The position numbers were made by a program, and so were the translations under genes. Below, one piece after another: positions 22,430-36,080 of a DNA stretch of 64,000 nucleotides; position 1 is the first letter of the stretch, and each line of letters opens with the position of its first letter. The notes below the pieces were generated by a model. That model ran no database searches, was not told the DNA's origin, and saw only the letters and a list, made by a program, of their open reading frames with translations. The stretch covers positions 107,600,429 through 107,664,428 of the forward strand of contig NC_030684.2 in the NCBI RefSeq assembly GCF_000004195.4. The letters are read 5' to 3'. Source of the DNA: Xenopus tropicalis (taxonomy: Eukaryota; Chordata; Amphibia; Anura; Pipidae).

Positions 22430-24150
22430 AAAGGATATTGAAATATTAAAGCCTCTACAAAGACTTTGGCAAAGTAGGGACCACAATATAAACTCTAATT
22501 TTGTTCCTTCTTGACACTTTCATTCTAATGCACTTGTTTCAGTCATTAGGTAAAAGGGTAGAGCAATGTAGTTTGACCACCTATGTGGATAGCTAAATCT
22601 GACTATATCTGACCAAGTAAAGGAAACCTTAGGAGGGTGGTTGTTTCTGCTAAAGGTATGCCAGTAGTTTCTTATACCAGCAACCTTCAGCTAGCAACTT
22701 CCATGAGGACACGTAGGGAGACCAACAGTCATTCTTCATTCTAGCTATTTGCCTTGTAATTGTTTAACCCGGTATAAATGTAAGCTGATGGAACTATATT
22801 GAGATTTGTTAGAGGGATACTGTCAGAATAAAAACCGAAAAGGAATAATAAGTATGGACATGATAAACAGAAGTTTAGCTTAAACTTGTGTGTTCTGTCA
22901 TTTGCATTGAAACATTTCTTATTCAATATACCACAGGGGTGAAATAATATCAATATAATGGAATAATATAATCAATATAATGTCAAACAAAAGATTTATT
23001 AAGTATGGGGTCCAGTTGAGAGGTCCAATCCCACTGGAAATAATAGTTTTGTTTTTTAAATATTCTATCTATACTTTCCTATATAACTATCAGTGTATGT
23101 TACTTTCTACAGCCTACAAGAGACATAACCTACACAACATTTCAATTTTCAAACAGAATTAAACGCTCAATTTACACTAAGTAAGCTTAGCCTAACCCTT
23201 ATGAAAAGGATTATATGTTCATATCAAAATATATACCAGATATCTACCCATTTAAATCCCCTTGTGGTGAAACTAACGTAACTGTTAGAGTCTGGAATAA
23301 AAATATTATTTCCATTTTAGTTTCACTTACTCCAGATTTCTGACACCAGCTCTGTAGGCCAGAATGTCAATTTGGCTTCAGCATAATAGAGCTAAGAAGA
23401 ATTTAATAAAGGTAGGAATTATGCTTATTTTTTTCTAAGTAAATGCATCATAATTTGCCAAAACCCTATAAGACGAGACACCCATATCTTATATCAGCAC
23501 AATGGGTGTTTATGTCAGCACAACGGGCGCTGTATGAGTTACTGTATTTCTGCACATGCCCTACTGCTGAGAGTACATTGTGGGAATATAACATTGTGAA
23601 TAGTACCATGGCAGTCACAGAAAAGGACCACAGCAACATCACGCAGTTTAAAGAACAATAATTCTCCCAACCTGTATTGATCCCCCTTATCACTCTGTAC
23701 CACTGACTAGATCATTAAGCTAGCAGAAGGTGCAGAGCTCAGCCTATACCCATCATTCCTATGGACACAAATACGCAACTGGAATCAGTGCAGCCCTCCT
23801 AGCTAGATTTTCTTGGCGTGTCCCAGAATTTTAAATGATCTGGTAACCCTATCCTGTATGGGACTATAATATTGCACCCCGGGTAGCATTGGTAAATAAT
23901 TTAATTAGTAATTAAATTAATATTTGGTTTAGCATTATATTCCAGTTTTTTTTGGAGGATTTGGTATTTGCCTGAATCGGTGCATGCCCAATATTGAAGG
24001 GCAGGTAAATCTTTGCTTCTAGGTATGGGAAAGGGTATACTAGAAAATCACTGAGGAGCTCCCTGGCCACATTAAAAAACACAAGGCTGCAAAATGAATG
24101 CTTTTATTTGGGTCATAGAACACCAATTGGAATTTTAATAAAGATGTATT
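22430..24150. other. Anonymous sequence with weak repeat traces
   Basis: 22811-22840 (GAGGGATACTGTCAG) resembles the start of a TTAA-type MITE, but no partner end is found. No gene. Confidence 0.35.
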
Positions 24151-24181
24151 GTAAAAAGGGGTACATTATTCCTTATATTGG

Positions 24182-24560
24182 GAGAAGATACGCTTGCTTG
24201 GCGACTTCGCCAGACAAGCAAATCTTTACGTGTATGGCCACCTAAAGAATACCACCTGAAGCTAATTATAAGGGTAAATATACCTATTGTAAATTATAAG
24301 GAGTTGCCCTTATAACCATACAAAGGCACAAGCCGACAGGGTGGTTTTTATACATCTCACTTAGCTCTGAGATTACTTCTAATATCCTCATATTAGAAAG
24401 TAGTAGGATGTTATATTTCTTATTAGACAGCAGTTTGAATCAAGTTAAGTTATGTGACATCATTTATATATGAGGATATCACTAAGCACTGTTTATTGAG
24501 ACATATTTTACAGGTTATTTATGCTATTTTACAGGTCATTTATTTCTCTTGTGTATTTTA
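24182..24560. mobile_element. Diverged dispersed repeats
   Basis: 24188-24247 is a partial hairpin around CGCTTGCTTGGCGA / TCGCCAGACAAGC ending in GTGTATGGCCACCT, a common frog MITE terminus. 24330-24560 shares the order 'TCTGAGATTACTTCTAATAT ... TGACATCA ... TTTTACAGGTCA' with 28000-28160, so the two are copies of one unidentified family. Confidence 0.45.
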
Positions 24561-24934
24561 TGTAATATATAATATATAATTATACATTTATTATATATGC
24601 AAACAGACACATCTCTGTCTCTGTGCATATACACAGGGATTTGGCCAGGCAAAACCAGAGAACTGAAATCCAGATCTGAAGAGTTTTCTGTTTACAAAGT
24701 GCTCTTGCTAATGAACGTTCTTCCCATCATGTAGTTTAGACAAAGTCATCAGAGCTACACCAGACACTGCTCAACGGGGGAGGAGGAAACACACCGAAGA
24801 CAAAAGAAAATAGAAGTAACTGCCTTGTGCAAAAGAAAAACATTGGGGGATTCACTGCAAATAGATATACTGACCAAGTGGCTCCAGACTCTGTGTAGTA
24901 GTCTCAAAGCTAAAGGAAAACTAAGCCTCAAAAG

Positions 24935-25375
24935 CTAGCCATACACACAAAAATATTTTCCCCATTTGGTCACCCAGGTGTTGGGCCGAATTAAGCTGAT
25001 ATGATTATCTGCCCAGCTGGGACAGTTATTGGGTCACAATGGGGGCCTATGCAGACCTGTATGGAGAGCATTATATCTACAGCCTTATAAGGGATTGTCA
25101 AGTCTGCCAATAGATTTCTGGCTGATCCATGACAAGGTATGAGTCCGTTGGTTCCTATATATCTTGTAGATTGTAAGCTCTTTGGGCAGGGCTCTCTTCA
25201 CCTCTTTTATCGGTTATTGATTGCTTTATATGTTACTCTGTATGTCCAATGTATGAAACCCACTTATCGTACAGCGCTGCAAAATATGTTGGCGCTTTAT
25301 AAATAAATGTTAATAATAATAATATATACAGACCAGTTCAAGATGGCAGATAATATTGGTCTGTGTAAGGCAGCT
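24935..25375. mobile_element. Diverged MITE interrupted by an L2/SINE-like retroposon tail
   Basis: 25165-25322 is a plus-strand retroposon 3' end: ATTGTAAGCTCTTTGGGCAG, CAGCGCTGCAAAATATG, GGCGCTTTATAAATAAA and a TAATAATAAT tail. It splits a repeat starting near AGCCATACACAC (24940) and ending near 25375. This is the best-preserved tail of that retroposon in the window. Confidence 0.65.
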
Positions 25376-25379
25376 TAAG

Positions 25380-25850
25380 ACATAATGCTAACTTGTATTC
25401 TTGAGATTATTGGTTATTGAGTATATTTATAACTCCCTGTTTTCTTGTTAACCTGTACCTCTTTTACAAGTCTCTTATGATGTACTCTAAGGTACTACAG
25501 AAAAAACATGGTAAACTTTTTTTTTTTCTTACACCTTCAAGAATGTAGTCTGTGCCTCAAAAAGCTTAAATTCTAGTTTCCTTGCTTATCGAGTTGCTCA
25601 GTACAGAAATGGATTTTAGTGCAACAAAGCATTGTTTGATAGGCAATAGTAGATTAGGATAATGCAATATAAGGACGCCTGCAAATTATCTTACACTTCT
25701 GTATGGCACAGCAGCAGTTAAACTCTCAAGTTGCCCATAAACTACCAGTATTTCTAGCATAGTCATTTAGTTTTTATCTCTCAAAAAGAACATGGTAATG
25801 TCCTAAAAACAGTTATTTGTTTATGTTGTACCAGTTAGTTAAGAAAAAGT
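25380..25850. other. Anonymous sequence
   Basis: I see nothing assignable. Confidence 0.4.
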
Positions 25851-25854
25851 CATA

Positions 25855-25945
25855 GGTTGCAGACACAAGAATCGTACCCAGGATTCTATAAGTGGGAGGC
25901 TAGCGTCACAGTCCAGTAACCTACCCACTGGGCCACTGATTTCCA
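25855..25945 (-). mobile_element. L2/SINE-like retroposon 5' fragment, reverse
   Basis: CAAGAATCGTACCCAGGATT and ACCCACTGGGCCACTGA are the reverse of the 'TGGCNCAGTGGTTAGCAC' head seen at 63105. Confidence 0.5.
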
Positions 25946-25949
25946 TTCT

Positions 25950-27990
25950 TTATGAGCTAAATATACACTGGGTACTCTAATCCTGCTTAAATTATCTGTT
26001 CCCCATCAATGCACAGGCAGACAGCTCTAGCTACAAACAGAATGACATACTAATGGCAACCGCAATGATTAGACGGTGAGAAACAAAATTACTAATGAAG
26101 AGGAGAAAGTTGGAATGCAGATGCTCAGAGCTGGAAGGAAAGATGAAGTTAGGCAACTAAAAGTTAGAAAACAAAGATTTTTTTGAAGAAAGCGATCAAA
26201 ATGACCATTGCAATCAACAGAAAGGTGTGAATAGTGAGCTGCCAAACAACATAGTTAGAAAAGGTATTTGTTGCTTTCTAATTATCAATCACTCTTGCTT
26301 GGACCATTTGCCATTTGTTGCCATTTAACTTCAGCACCACTTATCCATAGGGAAAAAATATACCAACCCTCACTCTGCTTTCTAACATCAATGCACAAAA
26401 CAACTAGGCTTGTTCTGACTTTAGCACACAAAGAAGTTGCAATATTTTAAATGCATTGGACTGGCAATGATTGACACACTCACAAGTGAAGTCTGGGCAA
26501 TTTGTACAGATTTAGAGAATTCTGTACAATATGGCTCCACATGTGGATTGCAAAATTACACTATTCCAATTCATGGAATTAATAGGAGTTGTGTGGCCCA
26601 TGCAGTTTTCTGTAAAAAGAGATTGTTACATTAAAGATGGTGTGATGGTGCAAGAATTTGATTATATTGTTGGAAGGGCCAAACCTATGACAGTTAGCTC
26701 ACAAGTGACAATGTTGTTAACTGCTGGCTAATATGAAAACCAATGCATATGTGTTTGTCTTTATATGCAAGCGGTGCTGTCCAACTTCTGTGGAAATAAG
26801 GGCTGGAACTTTTCTGACATACGTAATGGAGGCCTCATAATGGAAGCCAGTTTTGTTTACTCCCCCCTTTTCAAACACACAATACTGGGGCTTACAGGTG
26901 TCAACAATGTAGGGCCTTACAACCTGAATCTGCGGGGTGAATTATGCCAGGGGCGGTAGTTAATCTCAGTACTAATAACATTTAGAGCTTACACAAAGGT
27001 AAGAAGTCACAGCAGCCAGATGGGGGGCCACCAGTTGCACCAATATTAGAACCAATGTTGCTTGATGACCAGCCTGGATACTACAGGACTAGGAATTGGA
27101 CAAGATAGCAGATTGAAAATAAAATGGATACTAATGCATTTCATATAAATTATAGGAAAGTGTTTGTATCACTATATTCCCATGGTGTTTCTGCAACTTG
27201 CACCTAAAATTTGCTGTACGGTTACTTCTGTCCCACTGGAGAAGGTGACAATATAAACATTCTCCTTTGATTTAGCCTTTCAGGTGAGGGGAAGAAAGCC
27301 TTTTTGTATAATAATAAAGTATTCTGTTTTCCAGTAACTATTAAATGAAGCATCTCTCACCTCTCTGAACACAGGCTCTTGCAAATATTTGTTTCTTTAT
27401 AAAAGGATTAAGCATTTCATTTTAAATAAAGGACATTTTTGCTATTTTTATTTCCATTCTCCACAGAAATACTCTGTTTTTCCACCAACTTACTGTTTTG
27501 GTGGCAGTTTAAATCCTTAGCCTCCATCTCATCTATCAGCAATTTAGTCAACCGAATCTCACACATACAGGGCTACAAAATTAGGAAAACAAGGCACGAA
27601 AGTCAAAACAGAGAGTTCTGAGGTTTCACATTTCAGTAACATACACAAAATGTCAAAACAGAGTTTTGCTTTGCTCCATTTGCACAGTTATTTATAAGTG
27701 TATACAATGCACCTTTCTGCTTGGATTACTGGTGTCAAAAAATGACTGACAAATTATTTAACAAGTTGTTCATGTTAAACTACCAACCTTTAGATATTAT
27801 TATATTGCATAGTTATTTTGTGTGGAATACAGTTAGCAATTTTTATCACAACTGACAGATTGCTAACCACACTGGAGATCAACTTCCTTCAGTTCCTAAT
27901 TCTGTCCTCCACTATATAGGGAATACTGTACCCCACTGTAGCTATTAGAAGTCACAAAAATATAACATGATTACATAAAGGCACTAAGTT
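25950..27990. other. Anonymous sequence
   Basis: Short + strand frames cluster at 26268-26959, but none has a recognisable domain or codon texture. I see no repeat ends. Confidence 0.35.
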
Positions 27991-27999
27991 GGGAGTTAT

Positions 28000-28250
28000 A
28001 AAACTCTGAGACTACTTGTAATATTCATTCAATTATAACATACATGTTTCAATGTGTCATTGCACAAGTGACATCATTAATTATAATGGATGACATCACT
28101 ACAAACTATTTATAAATATATATTTTTTACAGGTCACTTGTGTCATATGACTCAAACTTGTGCATGATAAGAAATAATGTACCCCCTTACTCAATAATAC
28201 TCTGAGTGTTAGAGCCTGTATAAAAGCACATAGCCTGCAGGTATGCCTTT
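28000..28250. mobile_element. Second copy of the dispersed family at 24330-24560
   Basis: It shares ordered words CTCTGAGACTACTTGTAATAT, GTGACATCATTAA and TTTTTTACAGGTCACTTGTG with the other copy. Termini not fixed. Confidence 0.4.
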
Positions 28251-28454
28251 ATGCGGTCTTGAATTCCTCAATGACTTTAAATACCTTTATATGCAGTACA
28301 TTAATCCCTCTATAAATCATGTGGTAAACAACTTGCAGCTGGCTGCAAGTAAGTTAAAATCTAAAAAGTATAACTATAAAAGTACTTTAAATTAGTTTCT
28401 ACCAGTTCCAAGGTGGCATCTTTCCATCTTATTTTAGATTTAAATATGTTCAAA

Positions 28455-28777
28455 GGCTCTATTATCCAGAAGCCCATCATCTAGAATGTTCCAAAATATG
28501 AGAAAATGCCATTGTCCATAGTCTCCTTTTTAAACAAACAATTCTTATTTTTTAATGGATCCTCTTTTCTTTGTAATAATATAACAGTACTTTGTACCTG
28601 ATGGTAACTAAGCTGCATAAATCCATATTGGTGGCAAAACAAAACAATTGGGTTTATTTTAGGTTTAAATGCTTTAGTAGAATGAAGAATTGATTATCCA
28701 AATTACAGAAAGACACCTAATCAATAAAACACCAGGTCCCAATCATTCCCTATATTACATTGTATATGCCATACCTG
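28455..28777 (+). mobile_element. TA-flanked CAGGTATGGG-type MITE, left end eroded
   Basis: TATTATCCAGAAG at the left, TTTGTAATAATATAACAGTA internally and the right end GCCATACCTG-TA follow the same order as 46735-47054. About 320 bp, non-coding. Confidence 0.65.
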
Positions 28778-28799
28778 TAGTATCAGACTTTATCAAACT

Positions 28800-29375
28800 T
28801 TTATTATATTAATTCTCATTGTCTGGGGCAGTATAATAAGGATTTAAAACATTAAGCACACCCAACAAATATGAAATAGCAGCCTTGAAAAAAAAAACAA
28901 CAACAGGTTTAACTATTATATTTCATTGGTTAGTATAAAGTAGGGGGTTGGGTTCCTATGCTGTGATTATAGGTGATTTATTTTTGTGCCAAGATTTTCT
29001 CAGAAAAGGAAATGGGTTGGGCTGGTGAACCCATATGCCAAGCTAGTTGGCAACATGTAATGGGCCAGGTGTAACCCTAAATTACACCACTTTCCTCACT
29101 GGTGACCCCTTTGGGGACCCTTCGGAGTCGCTTATAATATTTACTACACTGCAATGCACACAGAGAAAGGGAGAAAAAGCGACAACCTCCTAGCTATAAA
29201 GCGATCAAAAGAACCATGTTTTTTTTTGAGAAACTATTTAGTACATAGTGGCAGATATATACAAACTCCTAGCAGAAATGTAGAAAAAAAATACAACGCT
29301 GTACAACGCAACCATAGCTTTTCAGACGTGTAAAGACTTGAAATGTTCATTCGGAGCCAGGTACTGAATTAATCA
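28800..29375. other. Anonymous sequence
   Basis: 29075-29145 has a repeat-like feel (GGTGACCCCTTTGGGGACCC), unassigned. Confidence 0.35.
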
Positions 29376-29379
29376 TTTA

Positions 29380-29600
29380 AATATCTGAATCTGAACATGG
29401 GAAATTGAAAGCAGTGAGGAAAGAGCAATATGTTACATAGCACCTGAGCAAATCATCTGCCCGAGCGGATTTCATGGAATATTACTGATCTTACGCAGCA
29501 CGGCTTGTTTAATTAGCACGCCCTTTGTCCTGAACGCTGTCTGGCAGCAGGGGGAACCTGCATTTTTTTGGTGAGATAATACTTGTTGGGTGATGCATTA
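29380..29600. promoter_or_regulatory. Candidate conserved non-coding element
   Basis: Non-repetitive sequence of balanced composition around 29470-29560 (CTTACGCAGCACGG, TTTAATTAGCACGC, TCCTGAACGCTGTCTGGCAG), with an ATTA homeodomain core. No open frame and no element ends. It stands out from the AT-rich neighbours. Confidence 0.35.
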
Positions 29601-29604
29601 TTTC

Positions 29605-30385
29605 ATAAATACCACAGAAAAGATACAAACATGGACAAAGTGAATAACAAGAAGACATCCAGACAATAAAGTGCACATGGTCCAGTATAAAATCAAATCA
29701 GTGCCAACAAGCTGGATGCACAGTTGCATGCTCAAAAATAAGCTTTAACATAAACTAACCATTTATGACCATTTATATTTTAAACAATAGTGACATATTC
29801 TGCATTGCTTTAGATATCTAAAGCACTAACTAACTATTTGTTTTAAAAGGGATATGTTACAAAGTATAGGTGCTCCTATGTATAAAATATACATGGTAAA
29901 TTCAAGCAAGCATTCTCCTGCCAGCAACCCAGTCTACATCATTTTAGAATATAAAGTAAACGATCCCCTTTACCAAAATAGGAATACCATGACAGTGGCA
30001 TCCTTATGAAATCCATAATGTGGCCTCTGCCCACATTTTATTTCTCTTTTCTGTTTTTTCCCATCTGTTTATTGCACACTATGTCCTCTTACTATTCTTA
30101 CAAATAAATACAAAGAAATAAAACAGACATATAAGTTCTGATTATTTGGATTTATGAAGGAGACCACAGTGTTTTATTTTTGTAACCAAAACAAGTGCAG
30201 TTCTCTGGTTTTTAGTGTTGATGTTGCCTGACAGGAACTGTGTCCAAAAAGTGCATAATATTTGAATGCCCAAAGTTCCAGGAAAATAAATAATGAGTCA
30301 CAAACTTTGTACAGCAAATCTCTCTCACATTCGGCTCTATGACTCCATCCATTCTACTTAAGTGGGGCAATAGATATAAATAAGT
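29605..30385. other. Anonymous AT-rich sequence
   Basis: No feature recognised. Confidence 0.4.
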
Positions 30386-30393
30386 AAGTAATA

Positions 30394-31474
30394 CAGGTGC
30401 AGGATCTATTATCCAGAAAGTTCCAAAATATCCATTTGTATAGAATTCTATTCAAGCAGTTATTTTGTAATGTTTTGCTTTGTGCCTGCAATGAGACTGT
30501 GCCTTGTATCTGATGATAACAAGGGGTATACAATATATCAATAACAATCCTGCACACTAAATGAAAGCAACAAAACACAAGGATCATATAACAAAAAGAT
30601 ATATATAGAGAGAGAAAGTTATCCCGCAGTAATAATATTTTACGTGGCCATTTATCATCACTTCAGCACCCTAAAGAAAAATTATAACAAATTAAAGTAC
30701 ATACCACCCAGCAGCAAAGAAGCAAAGCATTCAGGAATGCAGATATTCAGGTTAATGAGAATCACCTTAATATCTCTGTAATTAAGCATAAAACCATGTT
30801 GGTGGCAAAAACAATCCTACTCGGTCTATTTAAAGGCATTTAGAGGGGAACTTCTTTTGGCGAACCAAAATTTGTTAAAGAGCCCCACACAACACAAAGA
30901 CACCTAGTTTACCTATAACTGTAATCTTTTCCTTCAAAAAGTATGAATAAATACAATTTTATATGCTGAAATCCAGCTGCGAAATAGTTCTTCTCTTTCT
31001 GCATCATTTAAAACCCTGGCAGGGGAGGAGGGACTAAAACACTGATGTTACAAATTGTAACAACTTTTCCACAGCTAACAGGCAGCATGCAGGGACTACA
31101 TAACCCACAATGCATTGCACTCTGATGTTCATTTCCTTATTGACATCACATGTGCAGGGGATTGTGGGATTTGGAGGATGCAGGCTGAGGATAGTCGATT
31201 ACTGTTATATTTAATTGAATCTCAACGTGGTCAGCCAGATCAGCTGGAGAAAAGGGGGCCAAACCATATTATTACATTAAAAATCATGAAAAGGCTGCAT
31301 ATTTTTTAATCAATGTTTATTGCAAAGTTGCTTGAAATTGTGTTTCGTTTTCAAAAAGCTTAAGTTGTGTTTGGGTGGAGTTCCCCTTTAATAAGCCATA
31401 AAGCTAATCAAGGAGAGCCCCTTATGCAGAAAAATGAGAGTCCCAAGCATTCCAGATAACAGATCCCATACCTG
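30394..31474 (+). mobile_element. TA-flanked CAGGTATGGG-type MITE split by insertions
   Basis: The left end TA-CAGGTGCAGGATCTATTATCC is at 30392, the middle segment TTGGTGGCAAAAACAATCC near 30800, and the right end AACAGATCCCATACCTG-TA at 31474. The unit is three times the usual 320 bp because a TTAA MITE (30839-31391) and about 180 bp of unassigned sequence (30590-30770) lie inside it. Confidence 0.65.
30839..31391. mobile_element. TTAA-type MITE nested in the preceding element
   Basis: The left end TTTAGAGGGGAACT (TTAA decayed) and right end AGTTCCCCTTTAA are inverted repeats. Internal CCACAATGCATTG and GGATTGTGGGATTTGG words look like symmetric modules. The host element resumes on either side, so it inserted later. 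Confidence 0.65.
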
Positions 31475-31479
31475 TATAC

Positions 31480-33480
31480 TGAAATCAGTAATCTTGCTAT
31501 TGAAGTGCATTCCAATCAACAGATCTCATTATTTAAAATAGGCATCCAGGCAAGTGTGTGTAAAGGCCTGTTGGCAATGTACCCACAAACCTTTAAACAT
31601 ACATGTCTACCATGGAAGGGGTCTGTCCTAATAATCCCAAAAGAGGTACCCTGAAGATTAACTGCACTACAGCTTTAATGTTGAAGACTATTTTTTCCTT
31701 GGCAATATGTTAGCTATCTGGCATCTGTATGTGTTTTACTGGTTCAGTGTGATTGGTCCCCCTGTTAAGTTTATAATGCCTCAGAGTGATACAGAAACAA
31801 GGAACAGCAGGCCCTCTCTCACCAACTGCTTATTCGCCTGGCGCTGGGTCCCCCTGGACAGCCAGCAATGTTCTCCTTCAAGCTGAACATACGGTTTAAA
31901 GGGTCTTTAACAAACTTTTATTGTGGTGTTGAACATGAGCATGTTTTGGGAAGTAATAATCGCTCAGCTACAGGTAAGCAGAATGGCTGTCAACCCACCA
32001 ACCCCCACTCCCACCCAACAAACAGTGAGCTCACATACAGAAAATAAATAATAAAGATTGTGAAGACTTTATGTAACAAAGTTGCAGAAGGCCGAGCTGT
32101 CTCTAAGGGGTTCAAGCAGGACCACTCTATTTATAGGGTGCCACAGACCAGCAGTTATATCACCCACAGATAGGATTGCCACCTCGCCAACCAGTAAAAC
32201 TGGTGTCTGATGCCAATTATATTTATAGGGAGGGAAGATAACAAAGTCAAGGAGAGAATTTATATAAATTTGCACTGACATATTAAAACATTATTTGAAT
32301 TAGTAGCATGCACCGATTGTTTCTATATGTCCATATATTTACATATACTTGACCATTTAGAAGCATCCTGCTTAAACTGCAACTGCATTAGCAACTTGTC
32401 TAAAATATATACAGCAGAGCCACTGTTCTACATCGTTTGCAGGTAAATAACATTCATGCTATTGCACTTCCTTTTGTATTTACTCACTGAGTAAATGAGT
32501 AGTAAGACATGTTTAGAGCATGTACATAGAAAGGATTATGGGAAATAAAGCTGACAATCCTTTGTGATACAATATTGTAACAATTATACGTGTTAACATT
32601 TTCATCATTTAAATGTCAACCTGATGTTTCTAAACCAATGTGCTGAGGTTGCAATGGTAGCATAGTAAATGGCTTGTGCAACTTTGTCCCAACTATTAAA
32701 ACATGAACATACCATGTTCTTCATGCTCAGAGCTGCTATGTTTCTTATTTGCCCTTTGACATGATAAGAGCAATCTGCCCATTTGGACTTGTGTTGGTGC
32801 ATTTGTATTCAGTGCAGTGGTACATAGTACCAATCTTCTCCTAGCTAACTGTTCGAATTTTAAACAAGCATTTTCAGCGCAAAATGCACTACACACTTTG
32901 ACGCTTAGAATGCCACTCAAACAGAGTGGCATAACTACCAGGGCAGCAGTGGTTGTGACCCGGACCCCCAGTAGGGCCCACCACAGAGTCACCACATATG
33001 CCTGGCAAGGCCCAAAGGTAAATACAAGTGCACAAGATATCTTCTGACTGGGTGGGGGGGGGGTAGTTCCTAATTTGTACCAGGGCCCATGGTCCCCTAG
33101 TTACCCTGCTGCTCAAACACCTCTTGAGAGTCCACCAGTCACTGTGTCTGATGGCATAGACACATAATATTAATAATAAATACATTTTTTAAAATAAATT
33201 TAACAGATGAGAGTCATTACAGTAATGGCCATTGGCCAACAATGATCTTTCATCTTTAGTAAATGCACTTAATTACACTTAATTATAACACACACCTTGG
33301 AAATTCATAGTGCATTTATGATAATGTTCAAGCAAATGAACATGCAACCAATGAGAGACCTATAGTTAATATAGATTATAATAATAATACTTGCCATTAC
33401 CATGCACCCAAACTCTTTCTCATATAAAGAACTGTCCCACTACTGGGTGCAGGTTAAGGTGACCTTGAATGCAGCCCACC
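31480..33480. other. Mostly anonymous sequence
   Basis: 32925-33120 contains a G12 run (33052-33063) and CCCCAGTAGGGCCC, CAGGGCCCATGG words typical of an old GC-richer frog repeat, ends not determined. Overlapping open frames there are repeat-derived. Confidence 0.35.
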
Positions 33481-33500
33481 TTAAGCAAATATGACACTAC

Positions 33501-33614
33501 TAGTAGCAGCTACTTGTCACGGCTACTACAATAGGCAATGCTGATCATTTACTGATAACTGTCTCTATGTGTATTTTCTGGAGTCTAGTAGCCATGAAAA
33601 AGTAGCAGCTACTA
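33501..33614. repeat. Fold-back repeat (copy 2)
   Basis: TAGTAGCAGCTACTTGTC at the left and AGTAGCAGCTACTA at the right end form the arms. Internal ACTGTCTCTATGTGT is shared with copy 1 at 1097-1250. Confidence 0.6.
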
Positions 33615-33639
33615 GTACCTCCATGTGTCTTCACAATAT

Positions 33640-35880
33640 TGAGTTTATCATTGAGGCCTGTAGTCTTTGTAAAAAAAAATAGGAGACACAAAAAGTAGGG
33701 GCCTCTTGGAATCATGTCTTCTGCTGTTGAGTTCTAATCCAAGGCAGCCAGATGTGGTCTCATTACTCACTGCCTAGCCTGCTGTGTCCTTTATACGGTA
33801 GTGGTTTGGGTTTGACAGCTCTCTGTTTATCTGTGTGTTGCTGTTGGGTTTATCCTGTAACAGGCACAACTCGGCACTAGTCCGTAGCCTTTCCCTAGAC
33901 TGCCAGCTCAGCTCCCTCTGTCTGCCCTCAGCTCTTTTTCTTGCTCACAATCATTACATTTTTGGAGCTGGATATTACTAAAAAAAACGCAAAGTAAACA
34001 GAAGAGGGCCCAATCAAAATAAGGTTTGTGATATAAGACTTCTCAATGTTTCTTCAGCTGCTGCTACACTACAATTCCCAGCATCCCCTGTACAGCCATG
34101 CTTTACACTGCCATACAACAAGCGCACAGGAAAGGACCTTAGTGTGGTGGAATAGCTGAAACCTGATGCTGAACAGAATCACACAGGCATGTATTTTATG
34201 CAGGAGTTGCACGTTCCTATACAATGCAATAGATGAATGCTCAGTTATTCTAAGTCTATTATAGTGAAAAGCAGCTGCGCCGGTGATGGATAAGTATGAT
34301 AAAGGTCCAATCAGTGCCTTAACATAGATCTATATATTTCACATAAATATGTATACTGCACCAAAGGAGATTATGGTTGTTCGCCATCTGTATTTCAACA
34401 ATTCCACAATTTCCAGCCTTTTAGAAAAAACACAAGATGAACGGATGTCAGTGCAATCAATATCCCACAGCAAGTGACTGGGTTCTCTGCAGGAGTTGTA
34501 CATATGTTGATACAAGCAGATAGAACTGTAAGATATAGGCAGAGCTGGAATGAAGCTGGTTTCCATAAAATCAGATTAGCCCACATGTACTGTATAAAGT
34601 AGATATGCACCATAGATAATGCATGTCAGTACATACTGCTCAGATGTTCTGTGCACTATGCTCAGCTCAAGGATCAAAGCTCTGCCTTTTGCAACCTGGA
34701 GCAACCGTTTTCCACAGCTGGAGAGGTAATGGGTGTCTGTTTCTGGTACAGATACAGCAAAACTCACTTTAAGTGAGCACACTAATATATTATCTACCAT
34801 AAGATAGGGAAGATAATTATGGAATTTGGTGCATAGCTGTTGCCCGGCTGTACCCTCCTTCCTCCTTCTGAACTTAACATAAGCTTTTTATGGGCACAAT
34901 TCCCTGTGCCTTGAGTGTTCCTCAACCTTGCTATTAACAAGACAGACTGCTGTTCTTATTTGTATTCTCACTTGATGTCACTAACACCCGACAAGCTGGG
35001 TAAACCTCATAAAATCATAGTAGTCTTGCTATCAGAACCTCAGGTCAGTCCACAAAACCTGATAACAGTATAAATTCCAAAAACCATGGCATATGTGTCC
35101 TAAAGAATATTTTGTGAACCTTACACCAGACACTGCCTGAACCTGTGTTGTTTTAGTTTATGTTGGGTATACTAACTGGAATGCTGCCTGTGAAATAGAC
35201 TGATGATTGTGTCAGTTGTATGAATGGAAACCTTGGTCCATTTCCAGACTATGTCAGGTCTGAAGCACAGGGGGCAAGCCACTAACATAAGAAAGATGCT
35301 TGCTTTGCATCAACTGCTTTCATCTTTCGAAAATATTAGCGTGAGTGATCAATGCCATATATACCATATATAAGACCACATAATTAGCAGAAGTGTAGAA
35401 GAATGAGAGTTCCAGAGAGAATGCAGAAATGACAGATATACATATCATGTATGTAAGTTGTTTTTCTGCACCTACTTGTCTATGATACTCAACTTGTAGT
35501 AGTCATGTCACTGTATCAATACTGTGTAGTACATTTATTTATATGTTTATTGTTAAACTGAATGCACAGCTTAAGCGCTGTTTACTTAATGAGATTAATT
35601 GCTGGCATCAGGGCAATACATATATAAGATATAGGATGTTGCACATAGTTATTATACTGTACTAGTTAAAGAGTCATGTAAGACATGTAAGCACTAATCA
35701 GAATGTAAGGATATATTTTACAAGTTTGTAACGTGCAACATTATAACAATATCCTGAATTGAACAAAAGACATTTAGGCTATATAGGATATGGTTATAAT
35801 GTTACATGCTGTGCTGGTACAACAGTGACACTGTAACAAAATTATCATGGAGGTGAGACTTCAATTAACTATTACTATTA
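33640..35880. other. Mostly anonymous sequence
   Basis: Contains the second ZNF143-like motif (34068-34086). Minus-strand frames at 34339-34800 have no recognisable domain. Confidence 0.35.
34068..34086 (+). promoter_or_regulatory. ZNF143/Staf-like motif
   Basis: ACTACAATTCCCAGCATCC, identical to 15666-15684. The surrounding GCATCCCCTGTACAGCC is probably repeat-derived. Confidence 0.35.
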
Positions 35881-35889
35881 TGCTATCTT

Positions 35890-36080
35890 TAGATAGTATA
35901 ACAGAGATTGTCCATCATTCACATTAGTGCTCTCCTCAGTGAAGCTTACAATCAAATGTCCCTATCACATTCATATTAAGGTAATTTTCAACAGAAGTCA
36001 GTTAACATGTCTGTATGTTCTTTGGAGTTATGTACTGCAAGCAATAATGTATCCATACTTGCCTTTCCTTGGGTAGGAAA
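35890..36080 (-). mobile_element. L2/SINE-like retroposon fragment
   Basis: AAGCTTACAATCAAATGTCCC and the following CACATTC segment match 7780-7830 and 40625-40670 of the same family. Confidence 0.5.

Noticed and set aside
22811..22840. GAGGGATACTGTCAG start resembling a TTAA MITE
   Set aside because: No matching right terminus or second TTAA found within 1 kb, so no element boundaries can be given.
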